From positions 682,001 through 746,000 of the forward strand of contig JABLXY010000002.1 of the NCBI GenBank assembly GCA_013177795.1: a stretch of 64,000 nt of DNA, written 5' to 3'. Of the stretch, positions 8,399-18,167 are shown in pieces (the first letter of the stretch is position 1; the number at the start of each line of letters is the position of its first letter). This DNA is from Syntrophaceae bacterium. GTDB lineage: Bacteria > Desulfobacterota > Syntrophia > Syntrophales > UBA2192. The notes below the pieces were generated by a model. It saw nothing but the letters and a program-made list of their open reading frames with translations, was not told the origin of the DNA and ran no database searches. Position numbers and translations under genes: made by a program.

Positions 8399-9016
8399 TC
8401 AGTGCAAGAGCTTCCCGATGCGGCTCCAGCGCACGCCGCTGTTCTCGCTGTCCCACGAGAAGTAGATGATGAAGGCCTTGCCGATCACGTCCTCGAGCTT
8501 GACGAACCCCCAGAACCGGCTGTCGTAGCTCTGGTCGCGGTTGTCGCCCATGACGAACAGGGTCCCCTCGGGGACCTTGAGGGGACCCAGGTTGTCCCTG
8601 CGCTGGATCGACCTCGGGTAGATGACGTCCTCCACGTGAACCCCGTGGGGGTCGTCGACGGCCTCGCCGTTGACGTAGAGCTTCTTGTCCCGGATCTCCA
8701 CCGTGTCGCCTCCCACCGCGATGACCCGCTTGATGAAGTCCTTCGACTTGTCCTCGGGGTAGATGAAGACGGCGATGTCGCCCCGCTGCGGCTGGCCGAC
8801 GGGGATGATCGTGGTGCGCAGGTAGGGCAGCTTGACCCCGTAGCTGAACTTGTTGACCAGGATGTGATCGCCGATCTCGAGGGTCGGCTTCATGGATCCC
8901 GAGGGGATCTTGAAGGCCTGGACGACGAAGGTGCGGATGAAGGCGGCGATCAGGATGGCGATGATGATCGCCTCGGCGTACTCCCGGATCTTTGCGGTTT
9001 TCGGGTTCGAGGTCAT
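8399..9016 (-). CDS. lepB: Signal peptidase I
   Basis: A 205-residue type I signal peptidase that removes signal peptides on the outer face of the cytoplasmic membrane. It has one N-terminal membrane helix (about residues 14-33). The catalytic Ser41 lies in IPSGSMKPTL and the general-base Lys96 in KDFIKRVIAVGGD. The conserved GDNRDQSYDSRFWG box follows and the protein ends shortly after. The short length, with a single membrane anchor, is common in deltaproteobacteria. It sits downstream of secD-secF and the DUF456 gene in the same orientation, so it belongs to a protein-export neighbourhood. Confidence 0.96.
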   Translation of the reverse strand: MTSNPKTAKIREYAEAIIIAILIAAFIRTFVVQAFKIPSGSMKPTLEIGDHILVNKFSYGVKLPYLRTTIIPVGQPQRGDIAVFIYPEDKSKDFIKRVIAVGGDTVEIRDKKLYVNGEAVDDPHGVHVEDVIYPRSIQRRDNLGPLKVPEGTLFVMGDNRDQSYDSRFWGFVKLEDVIGKAFIIYFSWDSENSGVRWSRIGKLLH

Positions 9017-9032
9017 GATGCGTTCGTCTCTC

Positions 9033-9545
9033 TCACGAGTAGATGGCCATGAGCGTGATGATCACCATGGCAAGCCCGCAGGCCCCCTTGGCGAAGAGCC
9101 CCGCCAGGCGGCCCGCCAGGGCCCCGAAGCCGGCCCTGGCCGCCGGCTTGAGCTCCTGCTGGGCGAGGAGCTCGACGGCGAAGGCCCCCGCAAGCGCCCC
9201 GAGGAAGGACCCGATGAGGGCCCCGAGCCCCAGGAGGACAGGCGTCAGGAGGACGGCGCCGGCGATCCCGCCCACCACCGATGCCGCGATCGCCCTCTTC
9301 GAGGTCCCGTAGCGTCTCGCCCAGGTGACGCCGAAGAGGAACTCGAGGGATTCGGCGAGGGCCGAGATCGCGACGAGCGCCAGCAGGATCCCGAAGCCGA
9401 TCCGCTCGAATCCCGTGACCAGGGCGAAGACGAAGGCGTCCAAGAGGATGACGAGTGTCCCCGGCAGCCCCAGCAGGGTCGCGAAGAACCCGATGAGCAG
9501 CACCAGGATGAAGATCGTCAGGCCCGCGGCCTCCAGGGGGGTCAA
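9033..9545 (-). CDS. DUF456 family membrane protein
   Basis: A 170-residue, very hydrophobic protein with four to five predicted membrane helices and glycine-rich turns (VVGGIAGAVL, GALIGSFLGALAGAF), matching the DUF456 family, whose function is unknown. It is encoded just 4 bp downstream of secF and 16 bp upstream of lepB, so it is probably in the same transcript. The link to protein export is positional only. Confidence 0.82.
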   Translation of the reverse strand: MTPLEAAGLTIFILVLLIGFFATLLGLPGTLVILLDAFVFALVTGFERIGFGILLALVAISALAESLEFLFGVTWARRYGTSKRAIAASVVGGIAGAVLLTPVLLGLGALIGSFLGALAGAFAVELLAQQELKPAARAGFGALAGRLAGLFAKGACGLAMVIITLMAIYS

Positions 9546-9549
9546 GGTC

Positions 9550-10467
9550 TCACTTCCTCTTTCGTTTCGAGGGTCTCGCCCGCTCCCAGGCCAGCACGAG
9601 GGGGCTGGCGATGAAGATGGAGGAGTAGGTGCCCACGATCACGCCGACGAGGATCGCAAAGGCGAAGTCGAAGATCACAGCCCCTCCGAACAGGAGGATC
9701 GAGACGAGCACGAGCACGACGGTGAGGACCGTCAGGATCGTGCGGCTCAGGGTCTGGTTGATGCTGGCGTTGATGACCTGCGCCAGTTCCTGCCGGACGT
9801 TCTTGCGCATGTTTTCCCGGATGCGGTCGTAGATGACGATCGTGTCGTTGATGGAGTAGCCGATGATGGTGAGCAGCGCCGCGACGATGACCAGGCTGAA
9901 CTCCATCCGGAGCAGGGAAAGGACGCCGACGGTGATGATCGTGTCGTGCACCAGGGCGAGAATGCCCCCCACGGCGAAGCGGAACTCGAAGCGCCAGGCG
10001 ATGTAGACGAGCATCGCGATCCAGGAGAAGACAACGGCCATGATCCCCTTCTGCGTGAGGTCCCTGCCGACCTTCGGGCCGACCACCTCCACGCGGCGGA
10101 CCTCGAAGCCGTCCCTGCCGAAGGCCGCCGCGAGGCTGTCCTCGATGCGGCCCGAGAGCCCCTTGAGGTCTTCCGTCGACTCGGCCGTCCGGATCAGGTA
10201 CTCGTGCTCGTCCCGGGCGCCGAACTGCTGGATGGTGACCTCGCTGAGGTTGACGGCGTCGAGCGAGCGGCGGATCCCGTCGATCGGGACGTCCTTCTGG
10301 AACTTGACCTGGATGACCGTTCCGCCGGCGAAATCGATTCCCCAGTTGGGACCGCCGTGCGCGATGAGCGAGACGATGCTGATCAGGATGGCCGCGGCGG
10401 AAACCAGGGCGGCGATCCGCATCTTTCCCACGAAGTCGAAATTGATTCCGGGCTTGATGAGTTCCAT
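9550..10467 (-). CDS. secF: Protein translocase subunit SecF
   Basis: A 305-residue RND-superfamily subunit that works with SecD to drive late steps of Sec export using the proton motive force. An N-terminal membrane helix is followed by WGIDFAGGTVIQVKF, the SecF signature. A periplasmic domain then leads to five clustered membrane helices with GYSINDTIVIYDRIREN and TLSRTILTVLTVVLV. It ends in a basic tail. It is separated from secD by a 113-bp word-periodic palindrome instead of the usual tight junction. Confidence 0.97.
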   Translation of the reverse strand: MELIKPGINFDFVGKMRIAALVSAAAILISIVSLIAHGGPNWGIDFAGGTVIQVKFQKDVPIDGIRRSLDAVNLSEVTIQQFGARDEHEYLIRTAESTEDLKGLSGRIEDSLAAAFGRDGFEVRRVEVVGPKVGRDLTQKGIMAVVFSWIAMLVYIAWRFEFRFAVGGILALVHDTIITVGVLSLLRMEFSLVIVAALLTIIGYSINDTIVIYDRIRENMRKNVRQELAQVINASINQTLSRTILTVLTVVLVLVSILLFGGAVIFDFAFAILVGVIVGTYSSIFIASPLVLAWERARPSKRKRK

Positions 10468-10481
10468 GTGATCTCCAATCT

Positions 10482-10594
10482 CCGGGCTCGAGGCGTCGGG
10501 TATCAGGCGTCGGGACGGAAGAGGGATTCCCTTGTTGCGGGTATCGAAACCGGGCCCTGTGCCCTGATGCCTACAGCCTCATGCCTAAAGCCTT
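10482..10594. repeat. Word-periodic palindrome, 7-bp type AGGCNNN
   Basis: The right arm, read on the minus strand, is a run of heptamers AGGCTTT, AGGCATG, AGGCTGT, AGGCATC, AGGGCAC, AGGGCCC. The left arm reads GGGCTCG, AGGCGTC, GGGTATC, AGGCGTC, GGGACGG. It fills the secD-secF gap and abuts the secD stop codon. Confidence 0.8.
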
Positions 10595-12199
10595 TCATAT
10601 GCTCAGCGCTTTGATCTTCCGGTTCCAGGTCACGTGGTCGAAGATGATCCGCGTCACGAAGATGGCCGTAAACATGCTGACGATGATGCCGATGCTCAGG
10701 GTGACGGCAAACCCCTTGACGGGCCCCGTGCCGAACTGGAAGAGGAACACGGCCGCGAGCAGCGTCGTCACGTTCGTGTCGAGGATCGTCAGGAACGCCC
10801 GTGCGTAGCCCGCCTCGATAGCGGCCCGGGGCGTCTTGCCGAGGCGCAGCTCTTCCCGGGCCCGCTCGAAGATCAGCACGTTGGCGTCCACGGCCATGCC
10901 GATGGTCAGCACGATGCCGGCGATGCCCGGCAGGGTCAGCGTGGCGTCGAAGAGCGCCATGGCCCCCAGCAGGATGACGATGTTGAGAACGAGCGCCAGG
11001 ATCGCCACGAGGCCCGAGAGCCGGTAGTAGAACACCATGAAGAGCCCGACGAGGATCATGCCGATGATCACGGACCGGATCCCCTTGTCGATGGAGTCCT
11101 GCCCGAGGGAGGGCCCCACGGTGCGCTGCTCCAGAATCTTGACCGGCGCGGGAAGAGAGCCGGCCCGGAGCACGATGGCCAGGTCGCGGGCCTCTTCCGT
11201 GGTGAAGGCCCCCGTGATCTGCGCGTCGCCGCCGGAGATCCTCTCCTTGATGACGGGCGCCGAGTAGACGACGCCGTCGAGGATGATGGCGAGACGGCGG
11301 TTGACATTCTCCCCGGTGATCCGGTCGAAGTCCCGGGCCCCCTGGGCGTTGAACTTGATGGCCACATAGGGCTCCCCGAAGCGGTCGCTGATCTTCACCT
11401 GGGCGTTTTCGAGCGACTGGCCGGTCAGCAGGGTCCGCTCCTTCAGGAGGTACCACGTGTCGCGCCGGGCGCCGCTGCGCTCGCCGCTCTCGCGGGCGCC
11501 CTTCATGAGGATCGAGCCGGCCGGCACGTTGCCCCTCAGGGCCTCCTCGAGGCTGTGCTCCTCGTCGACGAGCTTGAACTCCAGCAGGGCCGTCTTGCCG
11601 ATGAGATCGACGGCCCGCTTGGGGTCCTTCACGCCGGGCAGCTGGATCAGGATCCGGTCCTCGCCCTGGGGGATGATCTCGGGCTCGGTCACGCCGAACT
11701 GGTCCACGCGGTTGCGGATCGTCTCGAGGCTCTGGTCGACGATCGATTTCTTCATCTCGGCGACGCGCTTCTCCCTGAGCCGCAGCACGACCTTCTCGCG
11801 CCCGTCGGCGAGGTCGGCGGACTGGATCTCCAGGTCGGGGAACTGCTCGGCGAGGAGCTTTTCGAGGTCCGCCCGGGCCTCCCGGCTCGGCAGCTCGATG
11901 CCGATGGTGTTGTCCGGCCGGCGCTCCACGCCGCGGAAGCGCACCCGCTTCTCCATGAGGCCGTCCTTGACGCTGTTGGCGAGCCGCTCGACGGTCCCCT
12001 CGAGGGCCTTCGCCGTGTCGACCTCGAGGACGAGGTGCATCCCGCCCTGCAGGTCGAGGCCGAGGTGAATCCGGTTCTTCGGGAAGAGGTTCTTCACCGA
12101 TGCCGGCAGCTCCGGGACGACGGAGGGCAGGAGAAAATACGCCGAGGCGAGGACCACCGCCGCCGCGATCAGGACTCTCAGCTTGATGCTCTGGAACAT
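10595..12199 (-). CDS. secD: Protein translocase subunit SecD
   Basis: A 534-residue SecD. It has an N-terminal membrane helix, then HLGLDLQGGMHLVLEVD, the first periplasmic domain, and the ITGAFTTEEARDLAIVLRAG region. The C-terminal membrane domain of five to six helices contains GIVLTIGMAVDANVLIFERAREE, written here over its usual break at D-A-N. It pairs with SecF and YajC in export. The order tgt-yajC-secD-secF is the classical one. The 18-bp gap to yajC supports one transcript. Confidence 0.97.
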   Translation of the reverse strand: MFQSIKLRVLIAAAVVLASAYFLLPSVVPELPASVKNLFPKNRIHLGLDLQGGMHLVLEVDTAKALEGTVERLANSVKDGLMEKRVRFRGVERRPDNTIGIELPSREARADLEKLLAEQFPDLEIQSADLADGREKVVLRLREKRVAEMKKSIVDQSLETIRNRVDQFGVTEPEIIPQGEDRILIQLPGVKDPKRAVDLIGKTALLEFKLVDEEHSLEEALRGNVPAGSILMKGARESGERSGARRDTWYLLKERTLLTGQSLENAQVKISDRFGEPYVAIKFNAQGARDFDRITGENVNRRLAIILDGVVYSAPVIKERISGGDAQITGAFTTEEARDLAIVLRAGSLPAPVKILEQRTVGPSLGQDSIDKGIRSVIIGMILVGLFMVFYYRLSGLVAILALVLNIVILLGAMALFDATLTLPGIAGIVLTIGMAVDANVLIFERAREELRLGKTPRAAIEAGYARAFLTILDTNVTTLLAAVFLFQFGTGPVKGFAVTLSIGIIVSMFTAIFVTRIIFDHVTWNRKIKALSI

Positions 12200-12217
12200 G
12201 CGGATCCCCCTTCGCCC

Positions 12218-13806
<1,589 letters not shown>

Positions 13807-13815
13807 TTTCGCCTT

Positions 13816-14850
13816 TCATGTGATGAACATGCAATCCCCGTAGCTGTAGAACCGGTACCGCTCCGCGATGGCCCGTTGATAGGCCGAAAACATCAGCTCC
13901 CGTCCGGCGAAGGCGCAGACGAGCAGGAACAGGGACGATTTCGGCAGGTGGAAGTTCGTCAGCAGCGCCCCGACGCGCCGGAACCGGTAGCCGGGGTAGA
14001 TGTAGAGCCCCGTGGAGCCCGAGGTCGCGTGGATGCGTCCCTGCCCGTCGGCGGCGGATTCGAGGACCCTCGTGGAGGTCGTCCCCACGGCGACGACGCG
14101 CATTGCGGCGTTGACCGTCTCGGCCGTCTCGGCGCTGATCTCGAAGACCTCCTCGTCCATGGTGTGGTCCTCGATCTGCTCGACTTCGACCGGCGTGAAG
14201 GTCCCGTAGCCCACGTGGAGCGTGACGGTCGCCACGGGGATTCCCCTGCCGCGGATCTCGTCGAGGATGGCCTCCGTGAAATGCAGGCCCGCCGTCGGCG
14301 CCGCCACCGAGCCCGGGCGCTTCGCGTACACGGTCTGGTAGCGCTCGAGATCGTCAGGCGACACGGCCCCGTCCCTCGGGCGCCGGATGTAGGGGGGCAG
14401 GGGCGCATGGCCCCGGCGCTGCAGGAAGCGCTCGAAGGGCTCGTCGGTCTGGAACTCGACCACCCATTTCCGGTCATCGATCCGCTCGAGAACCCGGACG
14501 GCGTCCCCGCCGCCGAGTTCCATCGTCGTGCCCGCCCGGATCCGCTTGGCGGGCCTCAGCAGCGCCTCCCACCGTGCCGAGGACGCCCCCTCGCGGCTTC
14601 GCAGCAGGAGGATTTCGACCGCGGCGCCCGTCGTCTTGCGGGCAAAGAGCCTCGCCGGGATCACCTTCGAGTCGTTGATGACGAGGACGTCGCCCTTTCG
14701 GAGCATCTCCGGGAAATCGCGAAAAACCCGGTCCTGCAGGCCGCCCGTCCCCCTGTCGACCACCATCATCCGGGAACTCTCCCGGTCCGGTGCGGGCCGT
14801 TGGGCGATGAGCTCCTCGGGGAGCGTGTAGTCGAAATCTTGCAGTCTCAT
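13816..14850 (-). CDS. queA: S-adenosylmethionine:tRNA ribosyltransferase-isomerase (QueA)
   Basis: A 344-residue enzyme that transfers and isomerises the ribosyl moiety of SAM to preQ1-modified tRNA, giving epoxyqueuosine. It begins MRLQDFDYTLPEELIAQ and contains RPGSVAAPTAGLHFT and VTLHVGYGTFTPV, all diagnostic. The ATG at 14850 matches the family start. The longer frame to 14934 runs through a palindromic repeat and is rejected. It is co-oriented with tgt, as expected for the queuosine pathway. Confidence 0.97.
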   Translation of the reverse strand: MRLQDFDYTLPEELIAQRPAPDRESSRMMVVDRGTGGLQDRVFRDFPEMLRKGDVLVINDSKVIPARLFARKTTGAAVEILLLRSREGASSARWEALLRPAKRIRAGTTMELGGGDAVRVLERIDDRKWVVEFQTDEPFERFLQRRGHAPLPPYIRRPRDGAVSPDDLERYQTVYAKRPGSVAAPTAGLHFTEAILDEIRGRGIPVATVTLHVGYGTFTPVEVEQIEDHTMDEEVFEISAETAETVNAAMRVVAVGTTSTRVLESAADGQGRIHATSGSTGLYIYPGYRFRRVGALLTNFHLPKSSLFLLVCAFAGRELMFSAYQRAIAERYRFYSYGDCMFIT

Positions 14851-14864
14851 CATAAAAAAGCGGC

Positions 14865-14958
14865 AATGGGGACTGACGGAATGATGGGGGATTGAATAAA
14901 AAAAAGATTCCGATGACCGGAATCCCATTATCAATCATTCCGTTCTTTCATTACTCCG
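14865..14958. repeat. Word-periodic palindrome, 8-bp type GGAATGAT, copy 2
   Basis: The left arm contains GGGACTGA, CGGAATGA, TGGGGGAT, TGAATAAA. The right arm on the other strand contains GGAGTAAT, GAAAGAAC, GGAATGAT, TGATAATG, GGATTCCG. An A8 run lies at the centre. It lies just upstream of queA and is more degenerate than copies 1 and 3. Confidence 0.65.
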
Positions 14959-15034
14959 CGACAATGCAAATAACTGCAAATGAAGAGGAAAGTCAAGAAA
15001 ATTGTTCGGTGTTTTCGTCGGGACGGGTCGCATG

Positions 15035-15235
15035 TCAGCTCGTGCCGAAGTAGACGAGCAGCAGGCCGATGATCATGGCCAGAAACCCCATGATCCGCAG
15101 GGACGTGTCCGAGGCTTCCTGCATCTTCAGGTAGAGGGACTTGAGCTTTTCAGGGAAGGCGAAATAGGGCAGCCCCTCCAGGACGAGGACCATCCCGATC
15201 ACGCACAGGAAAAATTTGAGATTGACGTTTTCCAT
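15035..15235 (-). CDS. DUF2065 family small membrane protein
   Basis: A 66-residue protein with two membrane helices (about residues 5-27 and 46-64) and the conserved LEGLPYFAFPEKLK segment between them, matching DUF2065. Homologues often sit near hflC or purA; here it lies between mazG and queA in the same direction. Function is unknown. Confidence 0.85.
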   Translation of the reverse strand: MENVNLKFFLCVIGMVLVLEGLPYFAFPEKLKSLYLKMQEASDTSLRIMGFLAMIIGLLLVYFGTS

Positions 15236-15250
15236 GGTCGGTCTGATTTC

Positions 15251-15297
15251 CTGTCTTTTCTCAACTTCTCAACTTCTCACCTTCACAGCTTCTCTTT
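15251..15297. repeat. Word-periodic element, 8-bp type GAAGNNNN, copy 2 (single arm)
   Basis: On the minus strand it reads GAAGCTGT, GAAGGTGA, GAAGTTGA, GAAGTTGA, GAAAAGAC. Only one arm is present. The first word overlaps the last codons and stop codon of mazG, so the repeat contributes coding sequence. Confidence 0.7.
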
Positions 15298-16092
15298 TTT
15301 TGCTTCCTCCCACAGGGCGTCCATTTCTTCCAGGCTGGACGATGCGGGGTCCTTCCCGCGTTCCCTGAGCCTCTGCTCTATATAAAGGAAGCGTTCCTCG
15401 AATTTCCGGTTCGCCGCTCGCAGGGCCTCCTCGGCATTGACCTTCACGTGGCGGCTCAGGTTGACGATCGAAAAAAGGAGGTCCCCGACCTCGTCGCGGA
15501 CGCGGTCCGGGTCCGGCCCGGAGAGGGCCTCCCTCAATTCCGCCAATTCCTCCCTGATTTTTTCGATGACGCTCTCGGCGGAGTCCCAGTCAAACCCCAC
15601 CTTCGCTGCCTCGGCGGTGAGCTTCTGCGCCCTCGGCAGCGCCGGCATCGACCGGGGCACCCTGGCGAGGATCGAGGCATCCCCTTCGCCCCGCTTCTCC
15701 ACGTCCCGCTTGATCCGGTCCCAGTTTCGCTTGACCTCGGCGGCGTCCTCGACCTGCGCATCGCCGAATACGTGGGGGTGCCGGCGGATCATCTTGGCCG
15801 TGATCTCGTCCAGGATCCCATCGATTCCAAAGATCTTTTCCTCCTCGGCGATCCGGGCCAGGAAGAGGACCATGAAGAGCAGGTCCCCCAGCTCTTCCCG
15901 CATCGCGGCAGGCGAATTCCGGTCGACGGCATCGAGGACCTCGCAGGTTTCCTCCAGCAGGTAGCGGCCCACATCGGCCTTTGTCTGGCGGATGTCCCAG
16001 GGGCATCCTCTGACGGGGTCGCGCAGCGTCTCGATGAGGGCCAGCAGCTTTCCGAAGCGCACCTCGGCTTCGGGGAAGGGACCGCCCGGCAT
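15283..16092 (-). CDS. mazG: Nucleoside triphosphate pyrophosphohydrolase MazG
   Basis: A 269-residue all-alpha NTP pyrophosphatase with tandem MazG domains. The first domain carries GCPWDIRQTKADVGRYLLEE and EELGDLLFMVLFLARI (the EExxE/ExxD metal-binding pattern). The second carries VGFDWDSAESVIEKIREEL and DEVGDLLFSIVNLSRHV. It hydrolyses (d)NTPs to monophosphates and limits aberrant nucleotides. The ATG at 16092 matches the family start. Its last codons are formed by a word-periodic element. It is transcribed divergently from the carboxyltransferase gene. Confidence 0.95.
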   Translation of the reverse strand: MPGGPFPEAEVRFGKLLALIETLRDPVRGCPWDIRQTKADVGRYLLEETCEVLDAVDRNSPAAMREELGDLLFMVLFLARIAEEEKIFGIDGILDEITAKMIRRHPHVFGDAQVEDAAEVKRNWDRIKRDVEKRGEGDASILARVPRSMPALPRAQKLTAEAAKVGFDWDSAESVIEKIREELAELREALSGPDPDRVRDEVGDLLFSIVNLSRHVKVNAEEALRAANRKFEERFLYIEQRLRERGKDPASSSLEEMDALWEEAKKEKL

Positions 16093-16207
16093 GCGATTCT
16101 TCGTCCTTTCCGGTTCGGGATGAGTCTGGTTATCACAATTGCCGCCCCGTGTCAAAAAACGAACAGCCCCCGGGCAGAAAATTACGTCGCCGGTCCTTCG
16201 ATTTCTC

Positions 16208-16236
16208 TTGATTTTTGCGACGTTCAATGTTAAGCA
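16208..16236 (+). promoter_or_regulatory. Possible promoter for the carboxyltransferase gene
   Basis: TTGATT, a 17-bp spacer, then TAAGCA, within the 295-bp divergent gap between mazG and the carboxyltransferase gene. The -35 is good and the -10 is weak. The rest of the gap shows no ORF or clear hairpin. Confidence 0.3.
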
Positions 16237-16387
16237 ATCGCGGTTTTCAGAACACGCCCGGGCGGGCCCGCAGAACCCGCCGCGGGGACCATGCCGAGAA
16301 TCACCCAACCATCCGTTCTTTCACATCTTTTGCCGACTACAGACATTCGACGTCTGTCGTTCTATTCAAGGAGAGAGGAGGAGTCAC

Positions 16388-18058
16388 ATGGCAGAAGAGA
16401 AGAAAATGACGAGGGCCGAGAGGCTTGCAGCGGAGCGTGAGAGCAACCTGAAGCACTGGGAAGAGCAGGATGCGATCCTCATGAAGCACCGTGAGGAGGC
16501 CTACAACATCGGCGGCGAGGAGCAGGTTGCCCGACTGGCCAAGCAGGGCAAGAAGCCCATGCGCGACCTCATCAAACAGCTCATCGACCCCGGGACGGAG
16601 TTTTTCGAGGTCGGGATCGATGCGGGCTACAACATCGGCAAGATCAAGCTCTACGGCGGCGAGATCTACGAGTCCGAAAAGCGCGGCCACATCCCCGGCG
16701 GCGGCCTGGTGACGGGTGTCGGCACGATCCAGGGCCGCGACTGCATGATCTTCGCAAACGAGAACCGCTACGCCGCGGGGACCTATTTCCCCATCACCCT
16801 GAAGAAGCACATGAGGGCCCAGGCGATAGCAGAGCGCCTGCGCCTGCCCTGCGTCTACATCGCCGACTCCGGCGGCATCAACCTGCCTCTGCAGCTGGGC
16901 TGCTTCGCCGACGACGGCCACTTCGGCAGCATGTTCTACAACATGTGCCGCATGTCCGCCATGGGCATCCGCCAGTACACGCTCTCCACGGGCGGCAACA
17001 CGGCGGGCGGCGCCTACATCGTCTACCTGGCCTCCGAGTCCATCATGATCGAGAAGCTGGCCTTCGCGTTCCTGGCCGGTCCGCCCATGGTGAAGTCGGC
17101 GATCGGCGAGACGGTCTCGGCCGAGGACCTCGGCGGCGCCTACGTCCATACCCAGCACTCCGGCGGCTGCGACCACTTCGTGAGGAGCCAGGACGAGGGC
17201 ATCAAGAAGCTGCGCGACATCATCGACTTCGAGCCCCCGCAGACCCTCTACGTGGAGCGCCGCAAGACCGTCGAGCCCAGGTTCGACTTCAAGGAGATGA
17301 TGCGCGACACGCCCATCAACACGTATCATTTCATCGACATCCGCAAGACCCTGAAGTGCCTGGCCGACGACAGCTACATCCACGAGTACAAGCCCACCTA
17401 CGGACTGAACCGCGGTGACACGATCGTGGCAGGCAAGATGTGGCTCAAGGGCTTGCCCGTGGGCTTCATCGCCTCCAACGCCAACGGCGTCATCTACATC
17501 GAGGCGGCCCGCAAGGCCACGGAGTGGATGATCCGCTGCGGCAACCAGGGCCTGCCGGTCCTGTTCCTGCAGGGCTCGCCGGGCTACATGGTCGGCAAGG
17601 CCGAGGAGTGGGGCGGCATCGGCAAGTACGGCTCCGACATGGTCCGCACCTGCTCCGTGCTCAACGTCCCGAAGATCCAGTACGTCATCGGCCCCGACCA
17701 CGGCGCCGCCAACTACGGCATGTGCGGCCGCGCCTTCCGGCCGGTCTTCTGCTTCACGAACATGCGGGGACGCACGACGGTCATGTCCGGCGAGACGGCG
17801 GGCTTCATCGTCGAGTCCGTGCGCCGCAAGAACATCATCGACCGCGGGCAGCAGGTCAACGAGGAGGAGATGGCCAAGTTCCGCCAGATGATGCGCGAGC
17901 GCTACGACGCGGAAGGCCACCCCTTCCTCACCGGCGCGCTGCTGTTCCACGACGGCGTCATCGCCTTCAGCGAGGTCCGCGACAAGCTGGCCCGTGCCCT
18001 GGAGCTCTGCTACCGCGTGCCCGCCGGCAAGACCGATTGGGGCGATCTGAAGGTCTAA
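16388..18058 (+). CDS. Acyl-CoA carboxyltransferase subunit (biotin-dependent)
   Basis: A 556-residue carboxyl transferase of the PccB/MccB/GcdA superfamily, moving CO2 between carboxybiotin and an acyl-CoA. The two crotonase-like halves are visible. The N-terminal half has GGGLVTGVGTIQGRDCMIF and STGGNTAGGAYIVYL. The C-terminal half has LPVGFIASNANGVIYIEAA, LQGSPGYMVGKAEEWGG and HGAANYGMCGRAF. Start 16388 follows GGAGG. Neighbours (AUH-like hydratase, HMG-CoA lyases, biotin carrier) favour methylcrotonyl- or methylglutaconyl-type substrates. No biotin carboxylase is present in the window, so a decarboxylase role as in glutaconyl-CoA decarboxylase is also possible. Confidence 0.85.
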   Translation: MAEEKKMTRAERLAAERESNLKHWEEQDAILMKHREEAYNIGGEEQVARLAKQGKKPMRDLIKQLIDPGTEFFEVGIDAGYNIGKIKLYGGEIYESEKRGHIPGGGLVTGVGTIQGRDCMIFANENRYAAGTYFPITLKKHMRAQAIAERLRLPCVYIADSGGINLPLQLGCFADDGHFGSMFYNMCRMSAMGIRQYTLSTGGNTAGGAYIVYLASESIMIEKLAFAFLAGPPMVKSAIGETVSAEDLGGAYVHTQHSGGCDHFVRSQDEGIKKLRDIIDFEPPQTLYVERRKTVEPRFDFKEMMRDTPINTYHFIDIRKTLKCLADDSYIHEYKPTYGLNRGDTIVAGKMWLKGLPVGFIASNANGVIYIEAARKATEWMIRCGNQGLPVLFLQGSPGYMVGKAEEWGGIGKYGSDMVRTCSVLNVPKIQYVIGPDHGAANYGMCGRAFRPVFCFTNMRGRTTVMSGETAGFIVESVRRKNIIDRGQQVNEEEMAKFRQMMRERYDAEGHPFLTGALLFHDGVIAFSEVRDKLARALELCYRVPAGKTDWGDLKV

Positions 18059-18078
18059 TTCACGCGATCCGACTTGTC

Positions 18079-18121
18079 CGGAAGGAAAGCCCCGGCCCGA
18101 CGGGCCGGGGCCCCTTCCCGG
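18079..18121 (+). other. Strong intercistronic hairpin
   Basis: A 10-bp GC stem, GCCCCGGCCC / GGGCCGGGGC around a GAC loop (18089-18111), is extended by outer GGAAGG / CCTTCC pairs. There is no T-run, so it is more likely an mRNA stability or processing element between the carboxyltransferase and hydratase genes than a terminator. Confidence 0.7.
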
Positions 18122-18167
18122 TTTGTGCAATCGAAGAAAAGGGAACGAGATAGAGAGGGAGGTAGTC

